64,000 nucleotides of DNA from 79-D21 sp964521575 (GTDB lineage Bacteria; Synergistota; Synergistia; Synergistales; 79-D21). Within the stretch, counting starts at the first letter, position 1. Each line of letters begins with the position of its first letter. Under the pieces are notes generated by a model, which worked only from the letters and a program-made list of their open reading frames with translations, was not told the origin of the DNA and made no database searches. A program made the translations under genes and the position numbers. The stretch spans positions 1-64,000 of the forward strand of contig CAZFSR010000004.1 of the NCBI GenBank assembly GCA_964521575.1. The letters run 5' to 3'. Below are positions 8,146 to 16,645 of the stretch, in pieces.

Positions 8146-9351
8146 CTAAAGAGCCGCCTTGACTCCTGCCTGAACGGCCTTGACGATACCGTCGACCTTT
8201 GCGTCGTCCATCAGGATATCCATCCCGTAAACGGCGGTCCGGCTCAACACGGCATGCGTTTTCGGCCACTCCACCGGCCGGTATGTCGGCATCTCCTCGA
8301 CATAGGGGCAATCGTAGGGACAGCGCAGGCGGCTGAACATCGTCCCTTCGCGCAGGGTGACCCAGTGGCGGGCATAGTGCCAGGTATTGTCGGCAAGGTT
8401 TCCGCAGGGGACCCCGGCTTCCTTCGAGGCTTTCTGGAACTTGCGGGCCGCCTCGGCGGTCGGCAGGAGGAACACGGTTTGCGTGGCGGTATCCCCTTCC
8501 GGGTCCGGGAGGGCTCGCAGGGAAAGCCCGTCAACACGGCCCACTCCCTCGATGATCTTCTTCTTGGAGGCTTTCATCTTTTCGATCGCCATGTCTAGCT
8601 TGCCAAGCTGCACGAGTCCCAGAGCCCCCTGGAGTTCGCTCATGCGGAAGTTGAATCCAAGGCAGGCCTTGCCCTCGGCCCCTCTCTCGATGGTGTTGTC
8701 GTGAATATGGCCGTGGTCGTGGTAAGTGTCCATCTTCCGGTAGAGTTCCTCGTCATCCGTCACGATCAGGCCGCCCTCGCCCACCGTGACGATCTTGACC
8801 GGGTCAAGGCTGTAGGGGCCGAACTTGCCGATCGTTCCGACATAGCGGCCCTTGTATTTGGCTCCCATCGCCTGGCATGAATCCTCGAGAAGCAGCAACC
8901 CGTACTCGTCACAGATCTTCCTGAAGGCGTCCATGTCGGCCGCAGCCCCGAACATGTGAACAGGCATGATCGCCTTGGTTCGCTCCGTGATCAGTTCCTC
9001 GACGGAGTTCGGGTCAAGGCAGAGGCTTTCATCGACCTCTGCGAGGACGGGAACCGCACCGCATTCGAGGATGGATTCCATCGTGGCGATGAAGGTGAAG
9101 GGGCTGGTGATGATCTCGTCTCCGGGACCAATCCCGAGAGCCTTAAGGGCAACATAAAGCGAAGCCGTCCCGCTGGAAACGGCCAGGCAGTATTTGGAGC
9201 CGAACTTCTCGGCCACTGCCCTCTCGAATTCCTCCACTTTCCACACACCGTTCCGCATCCCCTGGAACCAGTAACGGTGCAGAACTTTCCGCCTTATCAC
9301 GTCCGCGAGGGCATCGATCTCCTGCTGATCGAACAGCTCGAAACCCGGCAT
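8146..9351 (-). CDS. kdnA: DegT/DnrJ-type PLP aminotransferase, probable Kdo C8 aminotransferase (KdnA)
   Basis: A 401-residue fold-type I PLP enzyme of the sugar aminotransferase family. Visible residues are SSGTAS (59-64) for phosphate binding, D157 in LLEDSCQAMGA for the pyridine nitrogen, and K186 in YSLDPVKIVTVGEGG as the Schiff-base lysine, followed by the unusual TYHDHGHIHD segment. Its ATG shares a base with the stop of an iron-type alcohol dehydrogenase, which in turn is coupled to waaA. In Shewanella oneidensis the KdnB/KdnA pair oxidises and then aminates C8 of free Kdo to give 8-amino-3,8-dideoxy-octulosonate. Family and context fit that role; the precise substrate is inference. 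Confidence 0.75.
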   Translation of the reverse strand: MPGFELFDQQEIDALADVIRRKVLHRYWFQGMRNGVWKVEEFERAVAEKFGSKYCLAVSSGTASLYVALKALGIGPGDEIITSPFTFIATMESILECGAVPVLAEVDESLCLDPNSVEELITERTKAIMPVHMFGAAADMDAFRKICDEYGLLLLEDSCQAMGAKYKGRYVGTIGKFGPYSLDPVKIVTVGEGGLIVTDDEELYRKMDTYHDHGHIHDNTIERGAEGKACLGFNFRMSELQGALGLVQLGKLDMAIEKMKASKKKIIEGVGRVDGLSLRALPDPEGDTATQTVFLLPTAEAARKFQKASKEAGVPCGNLADNTWHYARHWVTLREGTMFSRLRCPYDCPYVEEMPTYRPVEWPKTHAVLSRTAVYGMDILMDDAKVDGIVKAVQAGVKAAL

Positions 9352-10520
9352 TACTCCATCGCCTCCCTGTAGATTGCCACGCAGGCTTCCTTGTCCATGG
9401 GCCTGGGGTTGTTCGCCATCGGCCGCGCCACAGCCAGGGCCCTCTCGGCCATGTCTTCGAAGTGTTCCGGCTTGATGCCCACCTTCAGGGCTTTCAGCTT
9501 GGAGGGCAGAGCCAGGTCTTCCACCAACTCGTGCAGGGCTTCGGCACAGTCCATAGCCCCTTCCCTGAGGGGTAGCCCCTCAGGCGAGTAGTCGAGCAGG
9601 CTCGCAACTTCGTAGTAGCGCTCCGGGGCAGCCAGTGCGTTGTAACGGCACACGTAGGGCACCAGCAGCGCATTGGCCACTCCGTGGCCGACCCCGAAAA
9701 GGCTCCCAAGGGGGTAGGCCAGGGAGTGACAGGCACCGACCCCTGCGTTTGCAAGGGCAATTCCTCCGTAGAGGGAAGCGAGCATCATCTCGCTGCGCGC
9801 CTCTAGGCTGGAACCGTTCCAGGTCGCGACACGCAACCAGCGTCCGATTTTCTCGATCGCTTCCCGCGCAAAGAGGTCGCTCATCGGAGACGCCGCCTTG
9901 CTCGTGAAAGCCTCGATAGCGTGAGTCAATGCATCCATGCCCGTGGAGGCCGTCACCTTAGGGGGCATCGTCAAGGCGAGTTCGGGATCCAGCAGGCTAT
10001 AGTCCGGGTAAAGCTTGTCGTCGTTGATTCCGCCTTTGAAACCATCGCTTTTCCGGATGAGGACGGCAGTGAACGTAACCTCGGAACCCGTGCCCGATGT
10101 TGTCGGGATCATGATCTTTGGTACGCCCGGGTTTTTCACGAGCCCCAGTCCCTGGTAAAGGGAAGCGGAACCCTCGTTCGTGATGAGGACGCTGACCGCC
10201 TTGGCGACATCCATGCAGCTTCCGCCGCCCAAGCCCACGACAAGCTGGCAGTCGTGCTCCCGAGCCAGCATCGCCACCGCATCGGTGGTTTCAACGGAGG
10301 GCTCGGGTTCCACGCCCGCGAATATGCAGGTTTCGATCCCTTCCTTTTCCATGATGCCGGCGATCCTGTCGCTGATCCCAAGGCGTTCCATGCTCTCGTC
10401 GGTGACCAGCACGGCACGGGAGGCACCCAGGTTCTTTGCCAGTTCCCCCACCCTGCCCGACACACCCGGCCCAAAGCTGACCCGGCCGGCCACGAAAAGG
10501 TTGTACGTGCTCACATCCAT
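9351..10520 (-). CDS. kdnB: Iron-containing alcohol dehydrogenase, probable Kdo C8 dehydrogenase (KdnB)
   Basis: A 389-residue group III (Fe-dependent) alcohol dehydrogenase. The NAD-binding GLGGGSCMD lies at 97-104. Metal ligands are D196 and H200 in GMDALTHAIEAF, H265 in GACHSLAYPLG and H279 in GVGHG. The ATG at 10520 shares a base with the waaA stop (TGATG), and the TAA shares a base with the kdnA ATG. Such dehydrogenases are often fermentative, but its position between waaA and a sugar aminotransferase within the Kdo genes points to KdnB-type oxidation of Kdo at C8. A long upstream in-frame extension to 10913 overlaps waaA and is not real. Confidence 0.78.
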   Translation of the reverse strand: MDVSTYNLFVAGRVSFGPGVSGRVGELAKNLGASRAVLVTDESMERLGISDRIAGIMEKEGIETCIFAGVEPEPSVETTDAVAMLAREHDCQLVVGLGGGSCMDVAKAVSVLITNEGSASLYQGLGLVKNPGVPKIMIPTTSGTGSEVTFTAVLIRKSDGFKGGINDDKLYPDYSLLDPELALTMPPKVTASTGMDALTHAIEAFTSKAASPMSDLFAREAIEKIGRWLRVATWNGSSLEARSEMMLASLYGGIALANAGVGACHSLAYPLGSLFGVGHGVANALLVPYVCRYNALAAPERYYEVASLLDYSPEGLPLREGAMDCAEALHELVEDLALPSKLKALKVGIKPEHFEDMAERALAVARPMANNPRPMDKEACVAIYREAME

Positions 10521-11785
10521 CACTCCCAGAGAAGTTTTTTGTTGTCCGATTCGATCCTTTCCCAGGCCTTGGCGGATGCACCGCCGATCCCCTCGAGGAA
10601 AGCCTCGCAGCGCTCGGTGAAAGCAGCCCTGGCGCTTCCCGCGGAAACCGAGGCGATCCAGGCCTCTGCAAGCGCTTCCGGGTTTTCTACCCTCTTCGTT
10701 AGGCCCGATCTTGCGGCTCGGTCTGAAAGGTCCTGGAAATCCTCCATATGCGGGCCATGAAAGACCGGAACACCCCATGCCAGAGGCTCGAGGAGGTTTT
10801 GCCCGCCCTTCGGCACCAGGCTTCCGCCGATGAAAGCGGCATGCGAGTGACCGTAAAGGTCGAAGAGGACACCGATCCGATCCACCACAAGTATAGTCCA
10901 ACCCGGTGACCATTTCGACAGGAAATAGGCCGTTCCGAGCGTTTTCGCGAGTTTCATGACTTCCCCCGCCCTTTCAGGGTGCCGCGGAGCCAAAACCAGG
11001 CGACTGGCCGGCAGCGCTTTTTTCACGGCGGCAAAGGCTTCCAGGACGGCCTCTTCTTCCCCCGGGTGGGTGCTCCCTGCGATGAAAACCGGCCCCGCTC
11101 CCTCCATGACCGGGTCAAGAACGGAACGGTCGACGTTTTTCCTGCGTTCGACAAGGGCATCGACCTTAGAATCCCCCACCCGGAACACGCGGGCCGGATC
11201 CACTCCCATCTCCAGGATGCGGGACTCATCCTCCCGGCTTCTCGCGAAGATTCCCTTGAACGTTCCCATGATCCGCGACCAGAAAGCCTTTTGCCTGATG
11301 GCCCGATTGAAGGAGGCTTCCGAAAACCTCGCGTTGACCATGTAGGCCGGGACATTTCTTCTTTCAAGCTCCAGGAGCAAGTTCGGCCAGATTTCCGTTT
11401 CCATGACCGTGTAGACTCGCGGGGAAAGAAAATCCAGGGCCCGATTCACGATCCGCGGCACATCCCAGGGGTAGTACACATGGGCATCGATCAGGCCACC
11501 GAGCTCCTGCAACGCCATCGTTTTCCCCGTGGCGGTGATTGTCGAAAGAAGCACCGGCCATGGGTAGGAGCCTCGCCTCACCTCCGAGACGAGGGGCAAG
11601 GCCGACTGCACTTCCCCGACCGAAACGGCATGGATCCATAAAGGTTTACGCGCTCCAAGCACCCCGACCTCGGGGGAGTAGAATCCGCGCCGCTCCGCAA
11701 GGCCTTCCGCGTATTTCCAGACCAGCCACGGAAAGAGGGCCGGGTAGGCAAGCCGAGTAAGCGTGCGGTAGCCCCAGGGGGTCAG
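10520..11785 (-). CDS. waaA: Kdo (3-deoxy-D-manno-octulosonate) transferase
   Basis: WaaA/KdtA (GT30) moves Kdo from CMP-Kdo to lipid IVA at the inner membrane. Visible motifs are IHAVSVGEV with the catalytic Glu, METEIWPNLL, NARFS, GSTHPGEEE, LAPRHPERA and FIGGSLVPKGGQNLLEP. The first ATG/GTG/TTG in frame is GTG at 11662, which would remove the N-terminal anchor. The open frame continues upstream through TRLAYPALFPWLVWKYAEG and AERRGFY, which matches the normal WaaA N terminus. Between the preceding in-frame stop (11804-11806) and that segment the only plausible initiator is CTG at 11785, one base after the kdsD TGA. That gives 421 residues, close to the E. coli 425. Confidence 0.9.
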   Translation of the reverse strand: MTPWGYRTLTRLAYPALFPWLVWKYAEGLAERRGFYSPEVGVLGARKPLWIHAVSVGEVQSALPLVSEVRRGSYPWPVLLSTITATGKTMALQELGGLIDAHVYYPWDVPRIVNRALDFLSPRVYTVMETEIWPNLLLELERRNVPAYMVNARFSEASFNRAIRQKAFWSRIMGTFKGIFARSREDESRILEMGVDPARVFRVGDSKVDALVERRKNVDRSVLDPVMEGAGPVFIAGSTHPGEEEAVLEAFAAVKKALPASRLVLAPRHPERAGEVMKLAKTLGTAYFLSKWSPGWTILVVDRIGVLFDLYGHSHAAFIGGSLVPKGGQNLLEPLAWGVPVFHGPHMEDFQDLSDRAARSGLTKRVENPEALAEAWIASVSAGSARAAFTERCEAFLEGIGGASAKAWERIESDNKKLLWE

Positions 11786-11786
11786 G

Positions 11787-12794
11787 TCAGGCCACCCCGG
11801 CTTTCAACAGGTCGTGAAGATGAATGATGCCCACCGGGATTTCGCCATCGACCACCGCCAGGACGGAAATTTCGTGCCGCTCCATCAGGGCGACGGCCTC
11901 CGCCGCGAGCTTTTCCCGCTCGATCGTCTTGGGCCGACGGGTCATGACATCGGAAACGGGCAGTTCCAATCCTTCCGGGCCCCTGTCTTCAAGCAGGCGC
12001 CGCAGGTCCCCGTCGGTGAAGATCCCTTTGAGTCCACCGGATCCGCAGACAACCAGCGCCGCCCCATATCCCTTGCTCGTGATCTCGAAAAGCGCGCGCT
12101 TGACTGTGGCGTCATCCGGAACGATCGGGATCCGTTCCCCCGTGCCCATCAAATCCTCCACCTTGAGCAGGAGCCTTTTCCCCAGGCTTCCGCCGGGATG
12201 GAAAAGTGCGAAGTCCTCCGGGCAAAGGCCCCGCAGCTCCGTCACCATCCCCGATAGTGCATCCCCGAGAGCCAGTTGCAGGGTCGTGCTGCTGGTCGGG
12301 GCAAGGCCAAGCGGATCCGCTTCCCTCTGTATGCCCGCATCAAGGACCACATCCGCGTTTCGGGCCAGCCTCGAGTTGAGATTTCCCGTCATGGCGATCA
12401 CGGGCGCCCCGATTCGCCTGAAGAAAGGCAACAGTTCCAGGACTTCCCTCGTCTCCCCGCTATGGCTGATGAAAAGCCCCACGTCCTCCCGGCGGACCAT
12501 GCCAAGGTCTCCATGACTCCCCTCCGTGGCGTGCAGGAAGAAAGCCGGGGTTCCCAGTGAAGCCAGTGTCGCCGCGATCTTCCTGCCGATAAGGCCCGAC
12601 TTGCCCAGCCCGGAAACGACGAGTCTTCCTGTGCAGGACTGCACCAGCCGTGCCGCCTTCACCATCTCAGGCCCCAGGCGACCGGCCGCACGGCCGAGTT
12701 CCTCGGCTTCGGCCAGGATGACACCCCGCCCGATATCGAGGAGTTCTCCGTCCGATATCCGCCGCGCCTCGCGCTCATTGGGCAGGCTGACCAT
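11787..12794 (-). CDS. kdsD: Arabinose 5-phosphate isomerase (KpsF/GutQ family)
   Basis: A 335-residue KdsD that converts ribulose 5-phosphate to arabinose 5-phosphate for Kdo synthesis. An N-terminal SIS domain has VSGLGKSGLIGRKIAATLAS, HATEGSHGDLGM and FISHSGETREV, with PTSSTTLQLALGDAL. Two CBS domains follow (about residues 205-330). Length and architecture are those of the E. coli enzyme. The ATG lies 20 bases inside kdsA, and waaA begins one base after its TGA. Confidence 0.94.
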   Translation of the reverse strand: MVSLPNEREARRISDGELLDIGRGVILAEAEELGRAAGRLGPEMVKAARLVQSCTGRLVVSGLGKSGLIGRKIAATLASLGTPAFFLHATEGSHGDLGMVRREDVGLFISHSGETREVLELLPFFRRIGAPVIAMTGNLNSRLARNADVVLDAGIQREADPLGLAPTSSTTLQLALGDALSGMVTELRGLCPEDFALFHPGGSLGKRLLLKVEDLMGTGERIPIVPDDATVKRALFEITSKGYGAALVVCGSGGLKGIFTDGDLRRLLEDRGPEGLELPVSDVMTRRPKTIEREKLAAEAVALMERHEISVLAVVDGEIPVGIIHLHDLLKAGVA

Positions 12795-13653
12795 AACCGT
12801 TTTTCACCACCCACTCGAGATCCGTCGGTCCCAGTTTGGCCTTGACGACTTCGTCCAAAAGACGGATTTGTTCCAGGAAATACCCTAGCGCCTTCAGCGG
12901 AACCATGTTGGGCCCATCGCTCTTCGCCCTGTCCGGGTCCGGGTGGACCTCCAGGAAGAGGGAATCGACACCCACAGCAACCGCAGCCCGGGCCAGAGGG
13001 AGGACAAACCTCCTGTCGCCTCCGCTCGAAGTTCCCTTCCCGCCGGGTGTCTGGACACTGTGGGTCGCGTCGAACATGACCGGCGCCCCAAGAGCCCGCA
13101 TGACAGCCAGGGAGCGCATATCCACGACAAGCTGGTGATACCCGAAGCTTGTCCCCCGCTCACAGAGGATGATCCGGTCGTTGCCCGCCTCACCGCATTT
13201 CGACAGGACGGCCGCCATATCCTCCGGGGCCATGAATTGAGCCTTCTTGATGTTCAGCACCCGCCCCGTCCGGGCGGCCGCCACGAGCAGGTCGGTCTGC
13301 CGGCAGAGGAAGGCGGGGATCTGCAGGATATCGACGGCTTCAGCCGCCTCCACTGCCTGTGCAGGCTCGTGGATGTCGGTCAGCACCGGCACCCCCGTTT
13401 TTTCCCGGATCGTTCCAAGCCACTCGAGGCCACGCTCGATTCCAGGCCCCCGGTAGCTTGTGATGGAAGTCCGGTTCGCCTTGTCGAAAGACGATTTGAA
13501 AACGTAACCGAAGCCCAGCCGTTTGCAGTGATCCCGTACGCTCTCCGCGATCTCGAGCCCCAGGTCAAGGTTCTCGAGGACACAGGGACCTGCGACGAGG
13601 ACAAGGGAACCCGTGCCGAATTCGACATTCCCAACGCGAATCGATCGGTTCAT
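12775..13653 (-). CDS. kdsA: 3-deoxy-8-phosphooctulonate synthase
   Basis: KdsA (292 residues) condenses phosphoenolpyruvate with arabinose 5-phosphate to Kdo 8-phosphate. The TIM-barrel motifs are VAGPCVLEN, FKSSFDKANRTS, PVLTDIHE, IPAFLCRQTDLL, KKAQFMAPEDM, CERGTSFGY, VMFDATHSVQ and the C-terminal EVHPDPDRAKSDGPN. Start at 13653 because MNRSIRVGN fits the family and its ATGA overlaps the kdsB stop. An in-frame extension to 13824 is inside kdsB. Confidence 0.97.
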   Translation of the reverse strand: MNRSIRVGNVEFGTGSLVLVAGPCVLENLDLGLEIAESVRDHCKRLGFGYVFKSSFDKANRTSITSYRGPGIERGLEWLGTIREKTGVPVLTDIHEPAQAVEAAEAVDILQIPAFLCRQTDLLVAAARTGRVLNIKKAQFMAPEDMAAVLSKCGEAGNDRIILCERGTSFGYHQLVVDMRSLAVMRALGAPVMFDATHSVQTPGGKGTSSGGDRRFVLPLARAAVAVGVDSLFLEVHPDPDRAKSDGPNMVPLKALGYFLEQIRLLDEVVKAKLGPTDLEWVVKNGYGQPAQ

Positions 13654-14390
13654 GCGTTTTCGCCTCCCTCTTGCGCGAGGATTCTCTCCAGGGCTTCGAC
13701 ATCCGCAGGCGTGTCGATCTCGACCGTGTCCCGGAGGGTTTCGACGCAGCGGATCGTATAGCCCTCTTCCAGGACGCGCAGCATTTCCAGGCTTTCTGCT
13801 CTCTCCAGGGGAGTCTGTGCCCATCCGGAAAAGTCGAGCAGGAAATCTCTCCTCCAGGCATAGGGACCGATATGCTTGTAGTAGACCGCCCCGGGGTTGC
13901 GCGGGTAAGGAATCGGCGAACGGCTGAAGTAAAGCGCCCTGCCGTTCCGGTCGAAGACCATCTTGACGATGTTGGGTGAGGTGATTTCTTCTTCCCTCTC
14001 GATCCTCTTCGCCAGCAGGGCAAGGCGGACCTCGGGGTCCGAGGAAAGCGCCCCGATGAGGGGATCGATCATGTCAGGTCCGACCAGCGGGTCGTCCACC
14101 TGCACGTTCAGGACGATATCGGCCTCGGGATGCGAAACAGCGACGTAAGCCACCCGGTCCCCCCCGCTCTTGAGGTCTTCCGGCGTCAGCACCGCTTCCC
14201 CTCCGTTCTTCGAGACGACATCGGCGATTCTCTCCGAATCGGTCGCCACGATGATTCGGTCGACTTTCCCGCACCGCCTGACTTGTTCGAGAACACGGAC
14301 AACGAGAGGCTTACCTCCCACCGTCACGAGTGGTTTTTCGGGCAACCGGGTGCTGGCCAGGCGTGCAGGGATCACTGCCAGTGTTTTCAT
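13650..14390 (-). CDS. kdsB: CMP-Kdo synthetase (3-deoxy-manno-octulosonate cytidylyltransferase)
   Basis: KdsB (246 residues) activates Kdo with CTP. Visible motifs are AVIPARLASTRLPEKPL (CTP binding), IIVATDSERI, NVQVDDPLVGPDMI where most KdsB have NVQGDEP, and YKHIGPYAWRRDFL. The Gln-Val-Asp-Asp variation lies in the metal/CTP site and may reflect a different sugar, such as 8-amino-Kdo, because KdsB homologues in amino-Kdo organisms are specialised; this is inference. Its ATG overlaps the stop of the lpxK fusion (ATGA). Confidence 0.94.
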   Translation of the reverse strand: MKTLAVIPARLASTRLPEKPLVTVGGKPLVVRVLEQVRRCGKVDRIIVATDSERIADVVSKNGGEAVLTPEDLKSGGDRVAYVAVSHPEADIVLNVQVDDPLVGPDMIDPLIGALSSDPEVRLALLAKRIEREEEITSPNIVKMVFDRNGRALYFSRSPIPYPRNPGAVYYKHIGPYAWRRDFLLDFSGWAQTPLERAESLEMLRVLEEGYTIRCVETLRDTVEIDTPADVEALERILAQEGGENA

Positions 14391-16645
14391 AAGTTTCTCC
14401 CTCCTTCGGCATTCCCGCAAAGACGGGAATGGACCGTTTCCCTCAAACCGAGGCCCAACTCTTCGACCGCGAAACGGACAACCTCATCGAGGGCTCCCGC
14501 GGTCCCCAGCCGGGCCACTCCGGTTCGGGACATATGCAAACGAAGTTCGGGACTCTCCAGGATCTCCAGGGCGGCTTGAGCCAACGCCACCGGATCCGGT
14601 GAGACGAGTCTCTCCGCATCCTGAAGGATGCGTTTCTGGACAAGCTTCCCTTTTTCCTCCACCGAGAGGACGGGAACCCCCAACCCGGCGCAAAGCTGGT
14701 TGGCGGTGCCTCCCAGCCCGATGACGAGGTCGGCGCCCCTGGCTGCCGCAGGCAAATCCCCGTCATAGAGGAAGATCTCGGATCTACCGTTTCGCAGGCT
14801 CTCCACTCCGGCTGAACAGGCTTCCCAGCCCGCGGACCGCGAGACGAGCTCTCGGCGATCGATCGTCGGGGCAATCACGGCAAGAAAACGGCAATCCTGC
14901 CTTGCCGAAACAAGGACCGCCGTATCCAGCAACAGGGGGAACTCCGTGTATGCCCGTTTTCGGCTTCCCGGCAAAAGGAGAATCCGGTATTTTCCTTCTC
15001 CAGGCCATTCGAAAACTTCAGCCTCCTTCGAACCGGCCAGGTCCATGATCGGGTTTCCGGAAAAGCGGGCCTTCACGCCGGAACGGACCAGTTCAAGGGC
15101 TGTTTCCTCGTCCCTGGCCCATACCTGGGCGACACGGTGCTTGAGGACAAACCGCTCGATTCCCCAATGCCCTGCGATGTAGGCTGTCTTGGCCGTCGCC
15201 ACGAGAAGCGGGGCGCCTCCCTGTCCCCAAAGAGCCTGGAGCGCAAGGTAAACGTCTCCCACGCAAAACACGCGCTGCAAGCGGTGGCGGAGCTTACGCC
15301 AGCTTTTAAGCTGCTCTATGATAATTTTCACAAGTCCGAAACGCAAATCGCGCAAAAAATCAAAAAAATTGTATTTCACGATCCCGCCGCTCGGCGTTTC
15401 AGCCGGCGGCGAAACGACGGGAAAACCCGATTCGGCATAAGGCTTGCCGGCACCCACCAGGGGAAAAGCCAGTATCTCGGCTTTGGGCAGGGCCTGCCTG
15501 AGCTTTTCCCCGAGGATGACCCCGATGGCATCCTCCCCATACCCGTTAGACGCCACGACGAGGCGGGGCCGGAGGCTTTCCCAAAGGGTTTCCCAAAAAC
15601 GACCCGCCTCCCCCAGCAGTTCCGTCTTGACCCTCGGCACATAGAGGGGCAGCGGAGGGATCCACCCTTCAGGCAGGTTGTAGATGTCCTTCTCCGAGCA
15701 AACCAACGCCTCGGCCTCATGCCGGATCGCTTCGGATGCAAGGATTTCCAGGTCTTTCAGCGAAAAGCGGTGATGATCCCGAAAGCGGAAATCGGCTTTG
15801 ATCCTGACCCCTTGCTGTTCAAGCGATCGCCTGAAACTTTCCGGATTCCCGATTGCCGAAAAAGCCAGGGCAGGCAGCTTTTCCACCCTGCAGCCTGGTC
15901 CCGCCTCCCAACTTCCATCCCAGCGGTCCCACCGATCCACGACAAGGCGCGAACAAAAAACGCGTTCCAGGCCCACTTTGGCGGAAAGCTCCGCTTTCAG
16001 TTCCTCCAACCGTTCCGGAGGAACCTGGTCCGCTTTCGTGATGACCACCAGATGGGCACGCTCAAGGGCCTCCGCGCCTTCCCTCAGGAGCCCGGCGGGG
16101 AACAGGTGCCCATTCCCCCACGGGTAAAGGGCATCCACCAGGACGATATCGACGTCTCTCCTCAGCCTCCTGTGCTGGAAGGCATCGTCGGCCACCACGA
16201 GTTCCACGTCTTCCTCTTCCCTGAGAAGGGCGATCCCCTCGCTCCGGTCGTTCGCCACCGCAACCGGCAATCCCTGAAGACGGTGCTGGAGGAGAAGAGG
16301 TTCGTCCCCAGCGAAAGAACCCGAGCCCGACCTGCCCACGAGTTCCGGGGCTCTCGCCTTCCCCTTGTAGCCGCGACTCACAACTCCGGTGCGGATGCCT
16401 CTCCGGGCGATTTCAAGCGAGATCATCTCGACGAAAGGGGTCTTGTTTGTTCCCCCCAGGGTCAGGTTCCCGACGCTGACCAGGGGAACGGGTGAATCGA
16501 GGCTCTTCGCGACGCCATGGTCGTAAGCGAGATTCCGTAGCCGGGTGAGCCCCCCTGCGATCCAGCCCAAAGGGGCAAGAACACACCAGGGGGAAAGCAT
16601 CCTTTCCCCTCGAGCGTAGTCCAGGTAGCTTTTGACGATCATCAT
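14387..16645 (-). CDS. lpxK: Tetraacyldisaccharide 4'-kinase (LpxK) fused to an LpxB-related GT-B domain
   Basis: A 752-residue two-domain protein. Residues 1 to about 350 are LpxK, which phosphorylates the 4' position of the lipid A precursor: an N-terminal membrane-associated segment, VSVGNLTLGGTNKTP (P-loop), VSRGYKGKA, VVADDAFQHRRLRRDVDIVLVD, TKADQVPPERL and FRDHHRFS. In the P-loop the Gly normally before the lysine is Asn67. Residues from about 357 start RLVVASNGYGED, with FPLVGAGKPY, PSGGIVK, SGNPIMD, LLLPGSRKRAYTEFP and GLGGTANQLCAG. These match the 'lipid-A-disaccharide synthase-related' family (TIGR03492 type) known mainly as stand-alone proteins in cyanobacteria and Deinococcus. The gene is in frame throughout, coupled to msbA and kdsB by ATGA overlaps. 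Confidence 0.9.
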   Translation of the reverse strand: MMIVKSYLDYARGERMLSPWCVLAPLGWIAGGLTRLRNLAYDHGVAKSLDSPVPLVSVGNLTLGGTNKTPFVEMISLEIARRGIRTGVVSRGYKGKARAPELVGRSGSGSFAGDEPLLLQHRLQGLPVAVANDRSEGIALLREEEDVELVVADDAFQHRRLRRDVDIVLVDALYPWGNGHLFPAGLLREGAEALERAHLVVITKADQVPPERLEELKAELSAKVGLERVFCSRLVVDRWDRWDGSWEAGPGCRVEKLPALAFSAIGNPESFRRSLEQQGVRIKADFRFRDHHRFSLKDLEILASEAIRHEAEALVCSEKDIYNLPEGWIPPLPLYVPRVKTELLGEAGRFWETLWESLRPRLVVASNGYGEDAIGVILGEKLRQALPKAEILAFPLVGAGKPYAESGFPVVSPPAETPSGGIVKYNFFDFLRDLRFGLVKIIIEQLKSWRKLRHRLQRVFCVGDVYLALQALWGQGGAPLLVATAKTAYIAGHWGIERFVLKHRVAQVWARDEETALELVRSGVKARFSGNPIMDLAGSKEAEVFEWPGEGKYRILLLPGSRKRAYTEFPLLLDTAVLVSARQDCRFLAVIAPTIDRRELVSRSAGWEACSAGVESLRNGRSEIFLYDGDLPAAARGADLVIGLGGTANQLCAGLGVPVLSVEEKGKLVQKRILQDAERLVSPDPVALAQAALEILESPELRLHMSRTGVARLGTAGALDEVVRFAVEELGLGLRETVHSRLCGNAEGGRNL

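Noticed and set aside
9351..10913. Long N-terminal extension of the iron alcohol dehydrogenase frame
   Set aside because: The extra 131 codons overlap waaA and have no family similarity; the ATG at 10520 overlaps the waaA stop and starts at the conserved N terminus.
15300..15330. An AATTTTC-containing stretch resembling half of a CodY box
   Set aside because: It lies inside lpxK coding DNA and only half of the 15-base consensus is matched.
15137..16495. A 452-codon open frame on the plus strand opposite lpxK
   Set aside because: It is antisense to a gene with clear LpxK motifs, has no family resemblance and no ribosome-binding site. Long antisense frames are expected in GC-rich coding DNA.
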